64,000 nt of DNA from Bubalus kerabau (GCF_029407905.1 NC_073630.1:39829001-39893000); one strand, 5' to 3'; positions 20,817 to 31,799 are shown, counted from the stretch's first letter. The notes: generated by a model from the sequence alone, not told the origin. Made by a program: numbers and translations.

Positions 20817-21091
20817 CGGAGAAGGCAATGGCACCCCACTCCAGTACTCTTGCCTGGAAAATTCCATGGACGGAGGAGCCTGGTGGGCTTCAGTCCATGG
20901 GGTCGCTAGGAGTCGGACACGACTGAGCGACTTCACTTTCACTTTTTACTTTCATGCACTGGAGAAGGAAATGGCAACCCACTCCAGTGTTCTTGCCTGG
21001 AGAATCCCAGGGATGGGGGAGCCTGGTGGGCTGCCGTCTATGGGGTCGCACCGAGTCGGACACGACTGAAGTGACTTAGCTTAGCTTAGCT
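20817..21091 (+). mobile_element. Bov-A2 SINE (Bov-A dimer) with perfect TSD
   Basis: Two Bov-A units in tandem (starts ggagaaggcaatggcacccc and ggagaaggaaatggcaaccc) joined by a short cactttcact linker, ending in agctt tail repeats. The flanking 13-bp duplication taggaattaatat is exact at 20804-20816 and 21092-21104. There is no tRNA head, as expected for Bov-A2. Young-looking. Confidence 0.96.
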
Positions 21092-21104
21092 TAGGAATTA
21101 ATAT

Positions 21105-22060
21105 AGGTTGCCAAATATCACCTAAGTGAAGACCATAAGTCACCATAAAATTGGGTATTAATGAGTTCCATGGAGAGTCAGAGGTACTGATCTCTCGTGG
21201 TCCTCTTCAGTGAATTTTTCTCTAACAAAACTGGATTTTCTGGGCTTGGTGAGGCAAGGATCAGAATGAAAAAGGTGGAGCAGATCCCCTTGCCCCTCCT
21301 GGAAGGCCAGGGTTCCTGCTCAGGCCCTTGTCCATCCCCACTTTCCTGACACATGGCCGCATCTGTCTCCATGGTACCTATTGCCCTATCCTCAGACTCT
21401 AACCATCACTTCTCCTTAGCATCCCCAACTACTTATGCTCTTCTTCTCATATAGGTTTTACTATGTTATGTTATAAAATCACACTTTAAATTCAGTTTTT
21501 AAAAGATTTAAGTACATAAATTTTCATGTAATCGTATTTTATAACACCGGTACACATCTTTAAAACAAAAGAAGGTGTTTTAAAAATAGGCAGTTTGCCT
21601 ACAGATGGGCCTTAAATGTCTTCATCGTTCAACGGGGTTCTGGCTTTTTCCCCATTTTTTCCCTCTCTCTCTTTTTAACTTCAGGAAGATTATTCATGGG
21701 GAAAGCCCTAGATCCTATTTCCAAACCGAACACAAATTCTATTACAAAGCACCCTTTCATATAGATTCATCATTGCCATCTAGGGAATGTGTATGTCTTC
21801 AAATGTGAAAAGATGTTCAACTGAAAATGAGCATTTCTATTCTGGTCACAGCATTAACTGATATTAAGTCTGCCACCCATCTTTCTGTCTCAGAAGAACA
21901 ATCATGTGCAGTCAGGAAAAGAATGAGAGACTGAAGGAACTCTAGGCGTAATCCAGGCACAAAACTGAGCTACACAGAAACACATATCTATTCTTGAAAT
22001 AGATAGCATTTCCACACTCCCCAAATTAACTGGTTGGTTTAGTAACTACTTTTCCAGATA
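21105..22060. other. Unique-looking sequence
   Basis: About 950 bp. Short frames at 21178-21372 (minus) and 21605-21808 (plus) carry no recognisable motif. No repeat family identified. Confidence 0.4.
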
Positions 22061-22205
22061 TATAGATGTAGATGTAAAGTGTGTGTGTATGCATATATTA
22101 TATATATAGATGTAGGTACAGATGTAGGTACATTATATCTGTAGAAGGCAGATATAATGTGTGTATATATGGATGTAGATATAGATATGTGTGTATACAT
22201 CTGTC
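22060..22205. repeat. Degenerate TA/GATGTA simple-sequence array
   Basis: Interwoven gatgta, tata and gtgtgt runs (for example gatgtaggtacagatgtagg at 22109-22128). The tyrosine-rich minus-strand frame here is a by-product. Confidence 0.85.
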
Positions 22206-22242
22206 TATATTTAGGAATACATGGGGAAATATAAAAGAAAGA

Positions 22243-22490
22243 ATAATAGCTAACATTTACAAAGTACTTATTATGTGCTGGGTACTGTCTCAGCATTTTA
22301 TACATATTAACTCGCATGATAAGTGAGTATCATGTGAAATATAATATTATCCACATTTTTACAGATGAGGAAACTGAGGTGTAATAAAATACACTGCCCA
22401 AGATCACATAGGTAGTAAGTGATAACCAGAACCCACACAGTTTTGCTGTAGACTTCATAGCTTTCCCACCATGCCAAACTGCTTCTGTCC
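22243..22490 (-). repeat. MIR SINE, minus strand
   Basis: Strong reverse MIR core: acttattatgtgctgggtac, then cacatttttacagatgagga aactgagg and aggtagtaagtg. Nearly complete. Confidence 0.85.
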
Positions 22491-24167
22491 TCAGAGGCGG
22501 TGCAACATAATGGGAAATTTAGATGTTCACATATGAGAAGCTAAATGATAACTCCGTTTCACAATGCAGAATGTCTCATAGTGGTGGGTCTTAGCTGGTG
22601 CATGGGCTCTGAGGTCGCAATAGCTGCAATTTAGAGAATGTGTTTCCCCTGCCTGTTTTTCTCTGGACCGAGGTAATCAGGAGAAGCTTCTGGGGAAGAG
22701 AGCAACTGAAGAACTGGGCCTTTTTAACTGGAAGAATTGGATGAGAGTAGCAGAGAACAGAAGGCATTCTAGGCGAGAGGAAGGGTTTGAGCCAATGTAC
22801 ACAGCATTACTAGAGGAGAGCAGCAGGAAGACCAGTCTACCCAAAGCAACAGGTTAAAGTAGAGAAAAATAGATCTGTTTCCAAAGGTTGCTTAAATCCA
22901 GATGTTACAAGGATGTGACTATCAGGCAAAGAATTTTGATTTCATTTCATAGATAAAGCAAAGCTGTCTTAAGAGGTCAAGAGCAAGAGTGGGAAAGCAA
23001 AAAAAAGTATTTGGGGAATATTAATCTGGCAACCATGTGCAAGAATAGAAGGGATAAGAAAAAGGAAACAGAGGCTTACTCAGACCTTTGTGCATTTTTC
23101 AAGAGGAGGGCCTGGAATTCAAAGATCCATTTTAAATAAGTAAAACATAGGGCATAGCTTCTGAGACTGTTTCTCAGAAGTATCAAGAGGAATTATCTAA
23201 GCTGTTATGGAAACCTAAGTGGAAACATCAAAGATTATTTCAAAGGTTTTTAACCTGGGAAACACAGACTATATGGAATGCAAGTGAAAAGTAGATACCA
23301 ACTGGAAATGAAGAGATTCAGAAGCCATCTTCATAGATGGAGACCAATTTAGAAGGGGACTGATAAAACCTGAGGTAAAGTCCATGTGTGAGGAGTAAGA
23401 AGTAGAAGAAAAGTCCTTGTAGATGCAGTTATTAAAGTAGAGGCTGTGGAGTATCAGGATGGTGTAAAACTTATGGATGCCAAGAGAGGAAGTTGTTTCA
23501 AGATTTAAATTGTGGTCAACAGTTCTAAGCATTACAGAGAGGAAGAAGAGAATGTGGGCACAGAGAACCAGTACATTCACATTACACAGTGTAGATATAA
23601 GTAGTCACAGCTTTATTGTTTCAACTTATTTTAATTTTTTCAACCTAAAAATTATTCTTTACTGGGTAAATCAATTCTTTCTGAGATAGCCAGTCAATCT
23701 ATAATGCTTATTGAGCACTTGTAACAAAACAATAGGGAGGAAACTTAGTGGGAGAGGTGGAGGCAAGTGTAACTCACAGTAGAGTAAAAAGGTTTCTAAA
23801 CCTTTGAGCTTGGGTGATATTCCTTCCCCTTAGGCACATGGAGAATAGATGCAGGGAGAGAACATGGTGATAAGCTTATGAACTCACTTACACAATAGAT
23901 TATAAGAATGTCCTGGCAAATTTTATCCCTGTAATAGATTTTTGAAACTGGGGTCTTTCTTTGGAAAAACCATTCCCTATAAACACAGTAGGTTCCTCCT
24001 AAGCAAAGTTCACTGTGATCTTCCATGGCAGGGACCTAGTGGGTGCTGCTGATCTGAAAGACTCGGGAATTAGTGAAGAGAAGTAGGCTGAGGTCCATCA
24101 ATACACCCACCCATGCTACTGGAGCCAATGTTTCACGTCTCTCTGGTCTTCATTCTGGAAGAGCATG
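22491..24167. other. No gene; possibly contains an old interspersed repeat
   Basis: About 1.7 kb. The stretches 22720-23070 and 23380-23600 read like a diverged ancient mammalian repeat on the reverse strand (gaaggcattctaggcgagag, then gtgggaaagc), but I cannot assign a family. No coding signal stands out. Confidence 0.35.
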
Positions 24168-24362
24168 TGCCGGGGAATCAGATCTGGGTTCAAACCCCAC
24201 CTCCTCCATTTATCAGAATTGTGATTTGGAAGGCCATTAATCCCTCTGGACTTTACTTTTGTCATCTGTGAAGATGGAAGTAGTAACCCTGTATCAAAGA
24301 TTATTGTTAAATGCTCTGTCCATGTGACACTAAAGACATGGTAGCTACTCTAATTATTATTT
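24168..24362 (+). repeat. MIR SINE, plus strand
   Basis: Forward MIR text: atctgggttcaaaccccacc, then ggactttacttttgtcatct, atggtagctactctaattatt. It abuts the BovB at 24371. Confidence 0.78.
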
Positions 24363-24370
24363 AAGGAGGT

Positions 24371-25111
24371 CCAAAAGCCTCTTGATGAAAGTGAAAGAGG
24401 AGAGTGAAAAAGTTGGCTTAAAGCTCAACATTCAGAAAACTAAGATCATGGCATCTGGTCCCATCACTTCATGGGAAATAGATGGGGAAACAGTGAAAAC
24501 AGTGACAGACTTTATTTTGGGGGGCTCCAAAATCACTGCAGATGGTGATTGCAGTCATTAAATTAAAAGACGCTTACTCCTTGGAGGGAAAGTTATGACC
24601 AACCTAGATAGCATATTCAAAAGCAGAGACATTACTTTGCCAACAAAGGTCCATATAGTAAAGGCTATGGTTTTTCCAGTGGTCATGTATGGATGTAAGA
24701 GTTGGACTGTGAAGAAAGCTGGGCGCTGAAGAATTGATGCTTTTGAACTGTGGTGTTGGAGAAGACTCTTGAGAGTCCCTTGGACTGCAAGGAGATCCAA
24801 CCAATCCATCCTAAAGGAGACCAGTCCTGGGTGTTCTTTGTAAGGACTGATGCTGAGGCTGAAACTCCAATACTTTGGCCACCTCATGTGAAGAGTTGAC
24901 TCATTGGAAAAGACCCTGATGCTGGGAGGGATTGGGGGCAGGAGGAGAAGGGGATGACAGAGAATGGGATGGCTAGATGGCATCACCGACTCGATGCACA
25001 TGAGTTTGGGTGAACTCCAGGAGTTGGTGATGGACAGGGAGGCCTGGTGTGCTGCAGTTCATGGGCTCGCAGAGTTGGACACGATGGAGTGACTGAACCG
25101 AACTGAATGGA
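24371..25111 (+). mobile_element. BovB LINE, 3' fragment
   Basis: About 740-bp plus-strand BovB starting in the post-YADD segment (aaaagcctcttgatgaaagt) and ending gaaccgaactgaatgg. Candidate flanking duplication aaggaggt (24363-24370) and aaggatggt (25112-25120) is imperfect. The coding frame is broken by several stops. It faces the 2.8-kb BovB at 25717-28556 across a 605-bp gap. Confidence 0.93.
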
Positions 25112-25195
25112 AAGGATGGTGATCATCCTAACTGATTATGAGGCCTGAGTAGGGTCAGAAAATCTTAATCCTGATACCTTTTCCTACATAATAAA

Positions 25196-25402
25196 ATGGC
25201 TTGCAACTTTAAATCTTTTCAAAGCACTTTCATATCTGCTAATACATGTTATCCTAACAACAAACCTGTGAATCAGTCAGTGTGTTCATTATTGCTCCTA
25301 TTCTGCAAATGGAGAGAGAGGGCCTCAGCAAGGGACAAGGACTTAGCAGTCACTAAGTGGAAAAGTCACAGAGCCTGCACTAGAACCCAGGGCTGCTCAT
25401 GC
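25196..25402 (-). repeat. MIR SINE, minus strand
   Basis: Reverse MIR: caaagcactttcatatctgc, cctattctgcaaatggagag, cctgcactagaacccaggg. Sits between the two converging BovB copies. Confidence 0.72.
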
Positions 25403-25716
25403 TTGTAAAAACCTGATGGGAAAAGCCAAGAATCTGCTGCCACTTTTCTTGCCAAAATACCCCTCCACTTATGTAGTGAACACAATGCAGAGATGAGCTA
25501 ATTCTCCAGTCACATCAAAGAGCTGCTTGCTGAACTTTCAACTTTTGGCAAGTCGTGTATCATTTCTTAGCCTCAGCAATTCCTTGACCATTTTTCTGCT
25601 TTAATTTTTCAAGGCACTTTTCAATTTATTCTTAGTATTCTTAAGTAGGCATTGTTTTCATCCTTTTTGCGTCTCAAAAAAAAAATGTGGTTTACTTATG
25701 TTTCCAACAGTTGACA
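25403..25716. other. Spacer without recognised features
   Basis: About 310 bp between the MIR and the 3' end of the next BovB. Holds an A run at 25676-25684 only. Confidence 0.4.
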
Positions 25717-25773
25717 TTCAGTTTAGTCACTCAGTCGTGTCCTACTCTTTGCGATCCCATGAATTGCAGCACA

Positions 25774-26319
25774 CTAGGCCTCCCTGTCCATCACCAACTC
25801 CCAGAGCCTACCCAAACCCATGTCCATTGACTTGGTGATGCCATCCAACCATCTCATCCTCTGTCGTCCCCTTCTCCTCCTGCCCTCAATCTTTCCCAGC
25901 ATCAGGGTCTTTTCAACTGAGTCAGCTCTTCGCATCAGGTAGCCAAAGTATTGGAATTTCAGCTTCAACATCAGTCCTTCCAATGAACACCCAGGACTGA
26001 TCTCCTTTAGAAAGGATTGGTTGGATCTCCTTGCAGTCCAAGGGACTCTCAAGAGTCTTCTCCAACACCACAGTTCAAAAGCATCAATTCTTCTGCGCTC
26101 AGCTTTCTTTATAGTCCAACTCTCACATACATACATGACCACTGGAAAAACCATAGCCTTGACTAGACGGACCTTTGTTGACGAAGTAATGTCTCTGCTT
26201 TTTAATATGCTGTCTAGGTTGGTCATAACGTTACTTCCAAGGAGTAAGCATCTTTTAATTTCATGGCTGCAGTCACCATCTGCAGTGATTTTGGAGCCCA
26301 GAAAAATAAAGTCAGCCAC
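25774..26319 (-). pseudogene. BovB C-terminal region, 181 residues
   Basis: Long open C-terminal part: ADFIFLGSKITADGDCSHEIK, KAERRRIDAFELWCWRRLLRV, then KIEGRRRRGRQRMRWLDG. It lies downstream of the RT core in the 2.8-kb BovB, is colinear with 1086-1613 and 9275-9850, and lacks catalytic residues. The open frame stops at 25774 just before the element's end. Confidence 0.85.
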
Positions 26320-26399
26320 TGTTTCAACTGTTTCCCCATCTATTCACCATGAAGTGATAGGACGGGATGCCATGATCTTCGTTTTCTGAATGTTGAGCT

Positions 26400-26603
26400 T
26401 TAAGTCAACTTTTCACTCTCCTCTTTCACTTTCATCAAGAGGCTCTTTAGTTCTTCTTTACTTTCTGCCATAAGGGTGGTGTCATCTGCATATCTGAGGT
26501 TATTGATATTTCTCCTGGCAATCTTGATTCCAGCTTCTGCATCCTCCAGCCCAGCGTTTCTCATGATGTACTCTGCATATAAGTTAAATAAGCAGGGTGA
26601 CAA
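26400..26603 (-). pseudogene. BovB RT fragment with YADD motif
   Basis: A 67-residue piece holding the end of motif B (SPCLFNLYAEYIM) and motif C (LRYADDTTLMAES). It is the part of the RT palm cut off from motif A by the SINE at 26616-26738. A frame change near 26403-26411 separates it from the C-terminal segment. Confidence 0.85.
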
Positions 26604-26615
26604 TATACAGCCTTG

Positions 26616-26738
26616 CTGCTAAGTCACTTCAGTCGTGTCTGACTCTGTGCAACCCCATATATGGCAGCCCACCAGGCTCCCCTGTCCCTGGGATCCTCCA
26701 GGCAAGAATATTGGAGTGGGTTGCCATTTCCTTCTCTA
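26616..26738 (-). mobile_element. Bov-A SINE unit inserted in BovB RT motif B
   Basis: Single Bov-A unit in reverse orientation (tgctaagtcacttcagtcgt tail at the left, ttgccatttccttctc at the right). It is bounded by a perfect 11-bp duplication, atacagccttg, at 26605-26615 and 26739-26749. The duplicated bases are the BovB codons for Q-G-C-I of RT motif B, so the insertion point is exact. Confidence 0.96.
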
Positions 26739-27709
26739 ATACAGCCTTGACATATTCCTTTTCCTATTTGGAACCAGTCTGTCGTTCCATGTCCAGTTCT
26801 AACTGTTGCTTCCTGACCTGCATACAGGTTTCTCAAGAGGCAGGTCAGGTGGTCTGGTATTCCCATATCCTTCAGAATTTTCCACAGTTTTTTGTGATCC
26901 ACACAGTCAAAGGCTTTGGCATAGTCAATAAAGCAGAAATAGATGTGTTTATGGAACTCTCTTGCTTTTTTGATGATCCAGCGGATGTTGGCAATTTGAT
27001 CTCTGGTTCCTCTGCCTTTTCTAAATCCAGCTTGAACATCTGGAAGTTCATGGTTCATATACTGTTGAAGCCTGGCTTGGAGAATTTTGAGCATTAATTT
27101 ACTAGTGTGTGAGATGAGTACAATTGTACAGTAGTTTGAGCATTCTTTGGGATTGCCTTTCTTTGGGATTGGAATGAAAACTGACCTTTTCCACTCCTGT
27201 GGCCACTGCTGAGTTTTCCAAATTTGATGGCATATTGAGTGCAGCACTTTCACAGCATCATCTTTCAGGATTTGAAATAGCTCAACTGGAATTCCATCAC
27301 CTCCACTAGCTTTGTTCGTAGTGATGTTTCCTAAGGCCCACTTGATTTCCCATTCCAGGATGTCTGTCTCTAGGTGAGTGATCACACCATTGTGATAGTC
27401 TGAGTCATGAAGATCTTTGCTGTACAGTTCTTCTGTGTATTCTTGCCCCCTCTTTTTAATATCTTCTGCTTCTGTTAGGTCCATACCATTTCTGTCCTTT
27501 ATTGAGCCCATCTTTGCATGAAATGTTCCCTTGGTGTCTCTGATTTTCTTGAAGACATCTCTAGTCTCTCCCATTCTATTGTTTTCCTCTATTTCTTTGC
27601 ATTGATCACTGAGGAAGGCTCTCTTATCTCTCTTTGCTATTCTTTGGAACTCTGCATTCAGATGCTTATATCTTTCCTTTTCTCCTTTGTTTTTCACTTC
27701 TCTTTTCAC
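26624..27709 (-). pseudogene. BovB linker-RT fragment fused to a SINE-encoded tail, 361 residues
   Basis: Longest open frame in the window. Residues 1-130 are linker; the RT starts near KASGGDGIPVELFQIL (133-148), with KRSVFIPIPKKG (174-185), FRKGRGTRDQIA (229-240) and motif A FIDYAKAFD, D262 and D268. At QGCI (321-324, start of motif B) the SINE interrupts, and the frame continues about 37 residues through antisense SINE text (REGNGNPLQYSCLEDP and following) to a stop. Motif C is lost, so there is no polymerase activity. The linker frame reads through where the sister copy at 13510 has a stop. Confidence 0.88.
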
Positions 27710-28083
27710 AGCTATTTGTAACGCCCTTCAGACAGCCATTTTGCATTTTTGTATTTTTCTTGGAGATGGTCTTGATTCCTTCTCCTGTACAATGTCACGA
27801 ACCTCCATCCACAGTTCATCAGGCACACTATCAAATCTAGTCCCTTAAATATATTTCTCACTTCCACTGTATAATCATAAGGGATTTGATTTAGGTCATA
27901 CCTGAATGGTCTAGTGGTTTTCCCCACTTTCTTCAATTTCAGTCTGAATTTGGCAATAAGGAGTTCATGATCTGATCCACAGTCAGCTCCTGGTCTTGTT
28001 TTTGCTGACTGTATAGAGCTTCTCCATCTTTGGCTGCAAAGAATATAATCAGTCTGATTTCGGTGTTGGCCATCTGGTGATGT

Positions 28084-28548
28084 TCATGTGTAGAGTCTTC
28101 TCTTGCATTGTTGGAAGAGGGTGTTTGCTATGACCAGTGCGTTCTCTTGGCAGAACTCTATTAGCCTTTGCCCTGCTTCATTCCGTACTCCAAGGCCAAA
28201 TTTGTCTGTTACTCCAGGTGTTTCTTGACTTCCTACTTTTGCATTCCAGTCCCCTATGATGAAAAGGACATCTTTTTGGGGTGTTAGTTCTAACAGGTCT
28301 TGTAGGTCTTCATAGAACTGTTCAACTTCAGCTTCTTCAGCATTACTTATTGGGGCATAGACTTGGATTACCGTGATATTGATAGGTTTGCCTTGGAAAC
28401 AAACAGAGATCATTGTGTCGCTTTTGAAATTGCATCCAAGTACTGCATTTTGGACTCTTTTATTGGCTATGATGGCTACCCCATTTCTTCTAAGGGATTC
28501 TTGCCCATAGTAGTAGATATAATGGTCATCTGAGTTAAATTCACCCAT
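28084..28548 (-). pseudogene. BovB APE-type endonuclease fragment, 154 residues
   Basis: Endonuclease/exonuclease/phosphatase fold fragment: RRNGVAIIANKRVQNAVLG (20-38), VIQVYAPISNAEE (60-72) and the catalytic block IIGDWNAKVG (97-106) with D100 and N102, then FGLGVRNEAGQRLIEFC. In BovB this domain nicks target DNA to prime reverse transcription. The N-terminal metal-binding part and the C-terminal SDH block are missing from this frame, and the following linker is in other frames. Confidence 0.88.
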
Positions 28549-28596
28549 TCCAGTCAGATCAGAGTACTGGTTTGGATATATGTGGTATGTGTTTGG

Positions 28597-28884
28597 GGCT
28601 TCTCCAGGAGCTCAGCTGGTAAAGAAACCACCTGCAATTCAAGAGACCCTGTTTCAATTCCTGGGTCAGGAAGATCCCCTGGAGAAGGGATAGGCTACTC
28701 ACTCCAGTATTCTTCAGCTTCCCTGCCAGCTCAGCTGGTAAAGAATCCGCCTGCAGTGTGGGAGACCTGGGTTCGATCCCAGGGTTGGGAAGATCCCCTG
28801 GAGAAGGGAACAGCTACCCACTCCAGTATTCTGGCCTTGAGAATTCCATGGTATATGTATGGGCTTTCCTGGTGGCTCAGACAT
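28597..28884 (+). mobile_element. Composite tRNA-Glu SINE, tandem heads, with perfect TSD
   Basis: Two successive tRNA-Glu heads plus partial Bov-A bodies (28598-28713 and 28719-28850) followed by a third head start (gggctttcctggtggctcag, 28861-28880). An exact 11-bp duplication, tatgtgtttgg, at 28586-28596 and 28885-28895 encloses all of it. The second head keeps a good pol III B box (gggttcgatccc, 28769-28780). Dimers of this kind occur in ruminants; the third partial head is the odd part. Confidence 0.85.
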
Positions 28885-28895
28885 TATGTGTTTGG

Positions 28896-30359
28896 TAGTG
28901 GGGTGGAGAGTGGTTAACAAGAGAAAAGTACAAGTGAAATTTAATCCCAAAGATTTTCATACATGTCATATTATTTTAAGTCCTCTGATAATACTTTTCT
29001 TTAACTTTGTACACCAAATTAATTGACTGATTCATTACTTATTTGATATTATACTTGCTTGGAAGGTGTAAGGCCCTAGACAAGCAAGTCTCAATCTTAT
29101 CTAATTTTGTCTAATCCTTAGGGGTTCTGTGGCAGGTAAGAGTGAAGGTGGGAGGTGGAGGAGAGAGGGTCAGAAGCAAGAGACTGCAAGTACTGCACCA
29201 TCTCCAGTGGAGAGGACAAGGCTCCTGAATAGCTTTGCCTTACAACTTGGCCACAGTGTGTGAACCGAGGGAAATTATAGAAAATTCATCAAGCCTCCCC
29301 TTGCAGTCATCAACCGTCTCAGCAAACAGACTGCTTCAGTCATTGTTTCCCTTCTAGAAGCAAGATGACTAGAAGAAAAGTTGAAGTTTTCCCTCTAATT
29401 GCTCTCCCGAGAGCTTTTGCAGGGTAAGAGCTAGAGTACCCTGCCAGCCAGTAAGAGTCACACCTGGGGTTTAAAAAAAAAAAAAGGACTTGTGTTCCTG
29501 CATTCTGAGGTCATACATTAAATTTTATTTTGATTTAAAATGTGTTTCTCTAAATAACAATTTTTACGTTGTAAGACAGATGACATTTTGATCCTGCATG
29601 ATATATTTCTATTCAAAGGGCTATAAAGCTGAAAAGTATTGACTATAAAGTTATTGGTAATACCAAATCTATTATTTCTATGAAAATATCATATGTATAT
29701 TTTCCCCAGGAGTGAAGGTGTATTTCCCATTTCCATATCAGGGCATCAGAGGAAAGCAATTTCCTTGAACCATTGCTTTCCATTTTTTTCACTTCACTGA
29801 CCAGTCATGGAGGTTTGAATCCTAAATCTAACTTTGAAAGTTTGCTACAAGTTCCAAAGAATTTGCTAAATAGGTTTCAAATGTTAGCCCTTTGTGCCTT
29901 GGGAATAAAGAATTAAAAGAAGAGTGATGGTTACTTTTATAGTAAAAACTTGGCACAAAATAAAACAGATTTTTTTCTTTCTTTCTCTTTTTTCCATGTG
30001 CTTACCTAAAACAATAAATGTGTGGGTGATTACCCCTGAGTTTTTCCAACAACCTCAAGGAAGTTTACTGGCACGGACAATGTGCTTTTTAAGAAGATCA
30101 CTATAAACATTCATTTCAATTCAACTATTTTTTAAAGTTATCCTGGGACAAATCTGGTGCAAAGAAACATGAGCGATACAAAGGAAACATGAACCCTAGG
30201 CTCTCTCTTTCTAGTTGTCTGTGACCTCTGTACCGTCTGGCCATTCTTTCCTAGCTCTTCCTCCTCTACCTACTTGGAGTCTGCAAAGGCCCTGTCCTTA
30301 GAATGTCACTGTCTTTGGAACAACCCTTTTGTCTTCTTTGTCTACAACCTCTCTCTAGG
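28896..30359. other. Unique-looking sequence, no gene recognised
   Basis: About 1.46 kb. A 13-A run lies at 29473-29485. No ORF over 60 residues with any family resemblance, no RNA gene and no repeat family identified. Confidence 0.45.
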
Positions 30360-30986
30360 TATTGTGGGTTGAATGGTAGACCCAAAGATGTGTCTACCTC
30401 CTAATGGGTCAACATCCTAATTCCCAGAACGTGTGAGTGTTACCTTATTTTGGAAAGGGGGTCTTTGCAGATATAATTAAATTAAGGAATTTGAGATGAA
30501 GAGATCATCCTGGATTATTCAGGTGGGCCCGAATAGTGACAAATGTCCTTATAAGAGAAACATGAGGGAGGGACTTCCGTGGTGGTCCAGTGGTTAAGGC
30601 TCTGTACCCCCAATGCATAGTGGCACAGGCTTGACCCCTGGTTGGGGACCTAAGGTCCTGCATGCTGTGCAGCATGGCCTAAATGAACGGATTTTAAAGA
30701 ATTTAAAAAAAGAGGAGATTTTACAGACAGAAGAGGAAGTGATATGACCAAAGAGATAGAGCTTGGAGAGCTGTGGTCAGAGGCTGCAGCCAGGGACTGC
30801 TGGCAGCACCAGAAACGAAAAACAGTGAGGAATGGACTCTCCCCTGCGGGCTCCAGAAGAAGTGCTGCCCTACAGACCACCTTGCCTTTGGACTTCTGGC
30901 CTCAGATCGAGAGAAGACATTTTTGTTGTATTAAGCCACAAGTGTGTACTCAGTTTGTTACAGCATCCAAAGGAAGTGACTAAGCT
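30360..30986 (+). mobile_element. Old solo LTR (MaLR/ERVL-like), split by a tRNA SINE
   Basis: Begins attgtgggttgaatggtag and contains the typical body (gtctttgcagatataatta, cctggattattcaggtggg, gtccttataagag). It ends with ggacttctggcctcaga, a gttgtattaagccac block and gtttgttacagcatcc. A CHR-2 SINE at 30570-30711 interrupts it. Subfamily not assigned. The non-coding LTR explains the two overlapping plus frames at 30744-31227. Confidence 0.75.
30570..30711 (+). mobile_element. tRNA-Glu SINE (CHR-2 type)
   Basis: Head gggacttccgtggtggtcca, B-box-like gcttgacccc near 30629, body ending in an A-rich tail at about 30690-30711. Inserted in the LTR at 30360-30986. Flanks are too worn to call a duplication. 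Confidence 0.88.
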
Positions 30987-31528
30987 AGAAAATCCCATCT
31001 ATTTTGCATCTTTAAATTCCATCTATACATTTCAATCCCCAATCCTGACTGTCCTCCGGGGCCACACTTATGCATCTGTTGTTTCACGTCTGCCTTGGAT
31101 ATCCAATAGACATCTCAAACTTAGTATGGCCAACAGAATTCTTGATTTCTATCTTCTGCATCCACAAATCTGTGTCCTTGTCTTCCCTATCAATAAAGGT
31201 CACTATCATCTCAAGCTTAGAGCTTAGGTCCAACTACTTTATGGCTCCAGCAAAGAACTTAAGCATCATGCTTGACTCTTTTCCTCTGAACCCCATCTAC
31301 CTAATTCCTAGACGAATCCTCTTGGCTACCATTTCTCCATTGTCTCTGACCTACGTTTCTGTTGTAGCCTTCTAATTTCCTCCCTGCCTCTACTCTCTTC
31401 TCTTCACACAAAAGCCAGTGTAAAGTTCCTGCAGTGTAACTCATTTCTTTTCACTCTCTGCCTAAGATGTTCCAGTAGCTTCCCATTGCACTTAGAATGA
31501 TATCCAAATTTCTTACCTTGGCCAACAG

Positions 31529-31742
31529 CAGTGGTGCTCAACTGGAGGCTATTTGGCTCCTCACAACCCTGAAAACATTTGGCAATTTCTGGAGCTATGT
31601 TTGGGTTGCTACAACTAGGGAGAGCCTACTGGAGTCTAGAGGATAGAGCCCAGGAATGCTGCCAAATATCTTGCACTGTACACAATGCAACAAAGAATTA
31701 TCTGGCCTCAAATGTCAATAGCGCCAAGGTTGAGAAACCTTG
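31529..31742 (+). mobile_element. MER5A hAT-Charlie MITE inside L2
   Basis: cagtggtgctcaactggagg start, core text ggcaatttctggagc and caacaaagaattatctggcc, end ggttgagaaaccttg. L2 text resumes after it. The flanks gccaacag and ccctatag match at only 5 of 8. Confidence 0.88.
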
Positions 31743-31799
31743 CCCTATAGAGTCCACATGAACTGATAGCTGCCTTCTATTGCTTGATTTCCTTTTCTG

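Larger units (their letters stand above)
25717..28556 (-). mobile_element. BovB LINE, 2.8 kb, longest copy, with SINE insertion
   Basis: Minus-strand BovB from its 3' tail (25717) up through C-terminal region, RT, linker and most of the endonuclease; the 5' end is truncated near 28556. A Bov-A SINE (26616-26738) splits the RT. Open segments: 25774-26319, 26400-26603, 26624-27709 and 28084-28548. The endonuclease and RT catalytic blocks are individually recognisable, but frames change between them, so no full protein can be made. Confidence 0.97.

Noticed and set aside
28719..28800. tRNA-Glu gene because of good A/B-box-like sequence
   Set aside because: The sequence does not fold as a complete tRNA and is part of a SINE with Bov-A body and target duplication.
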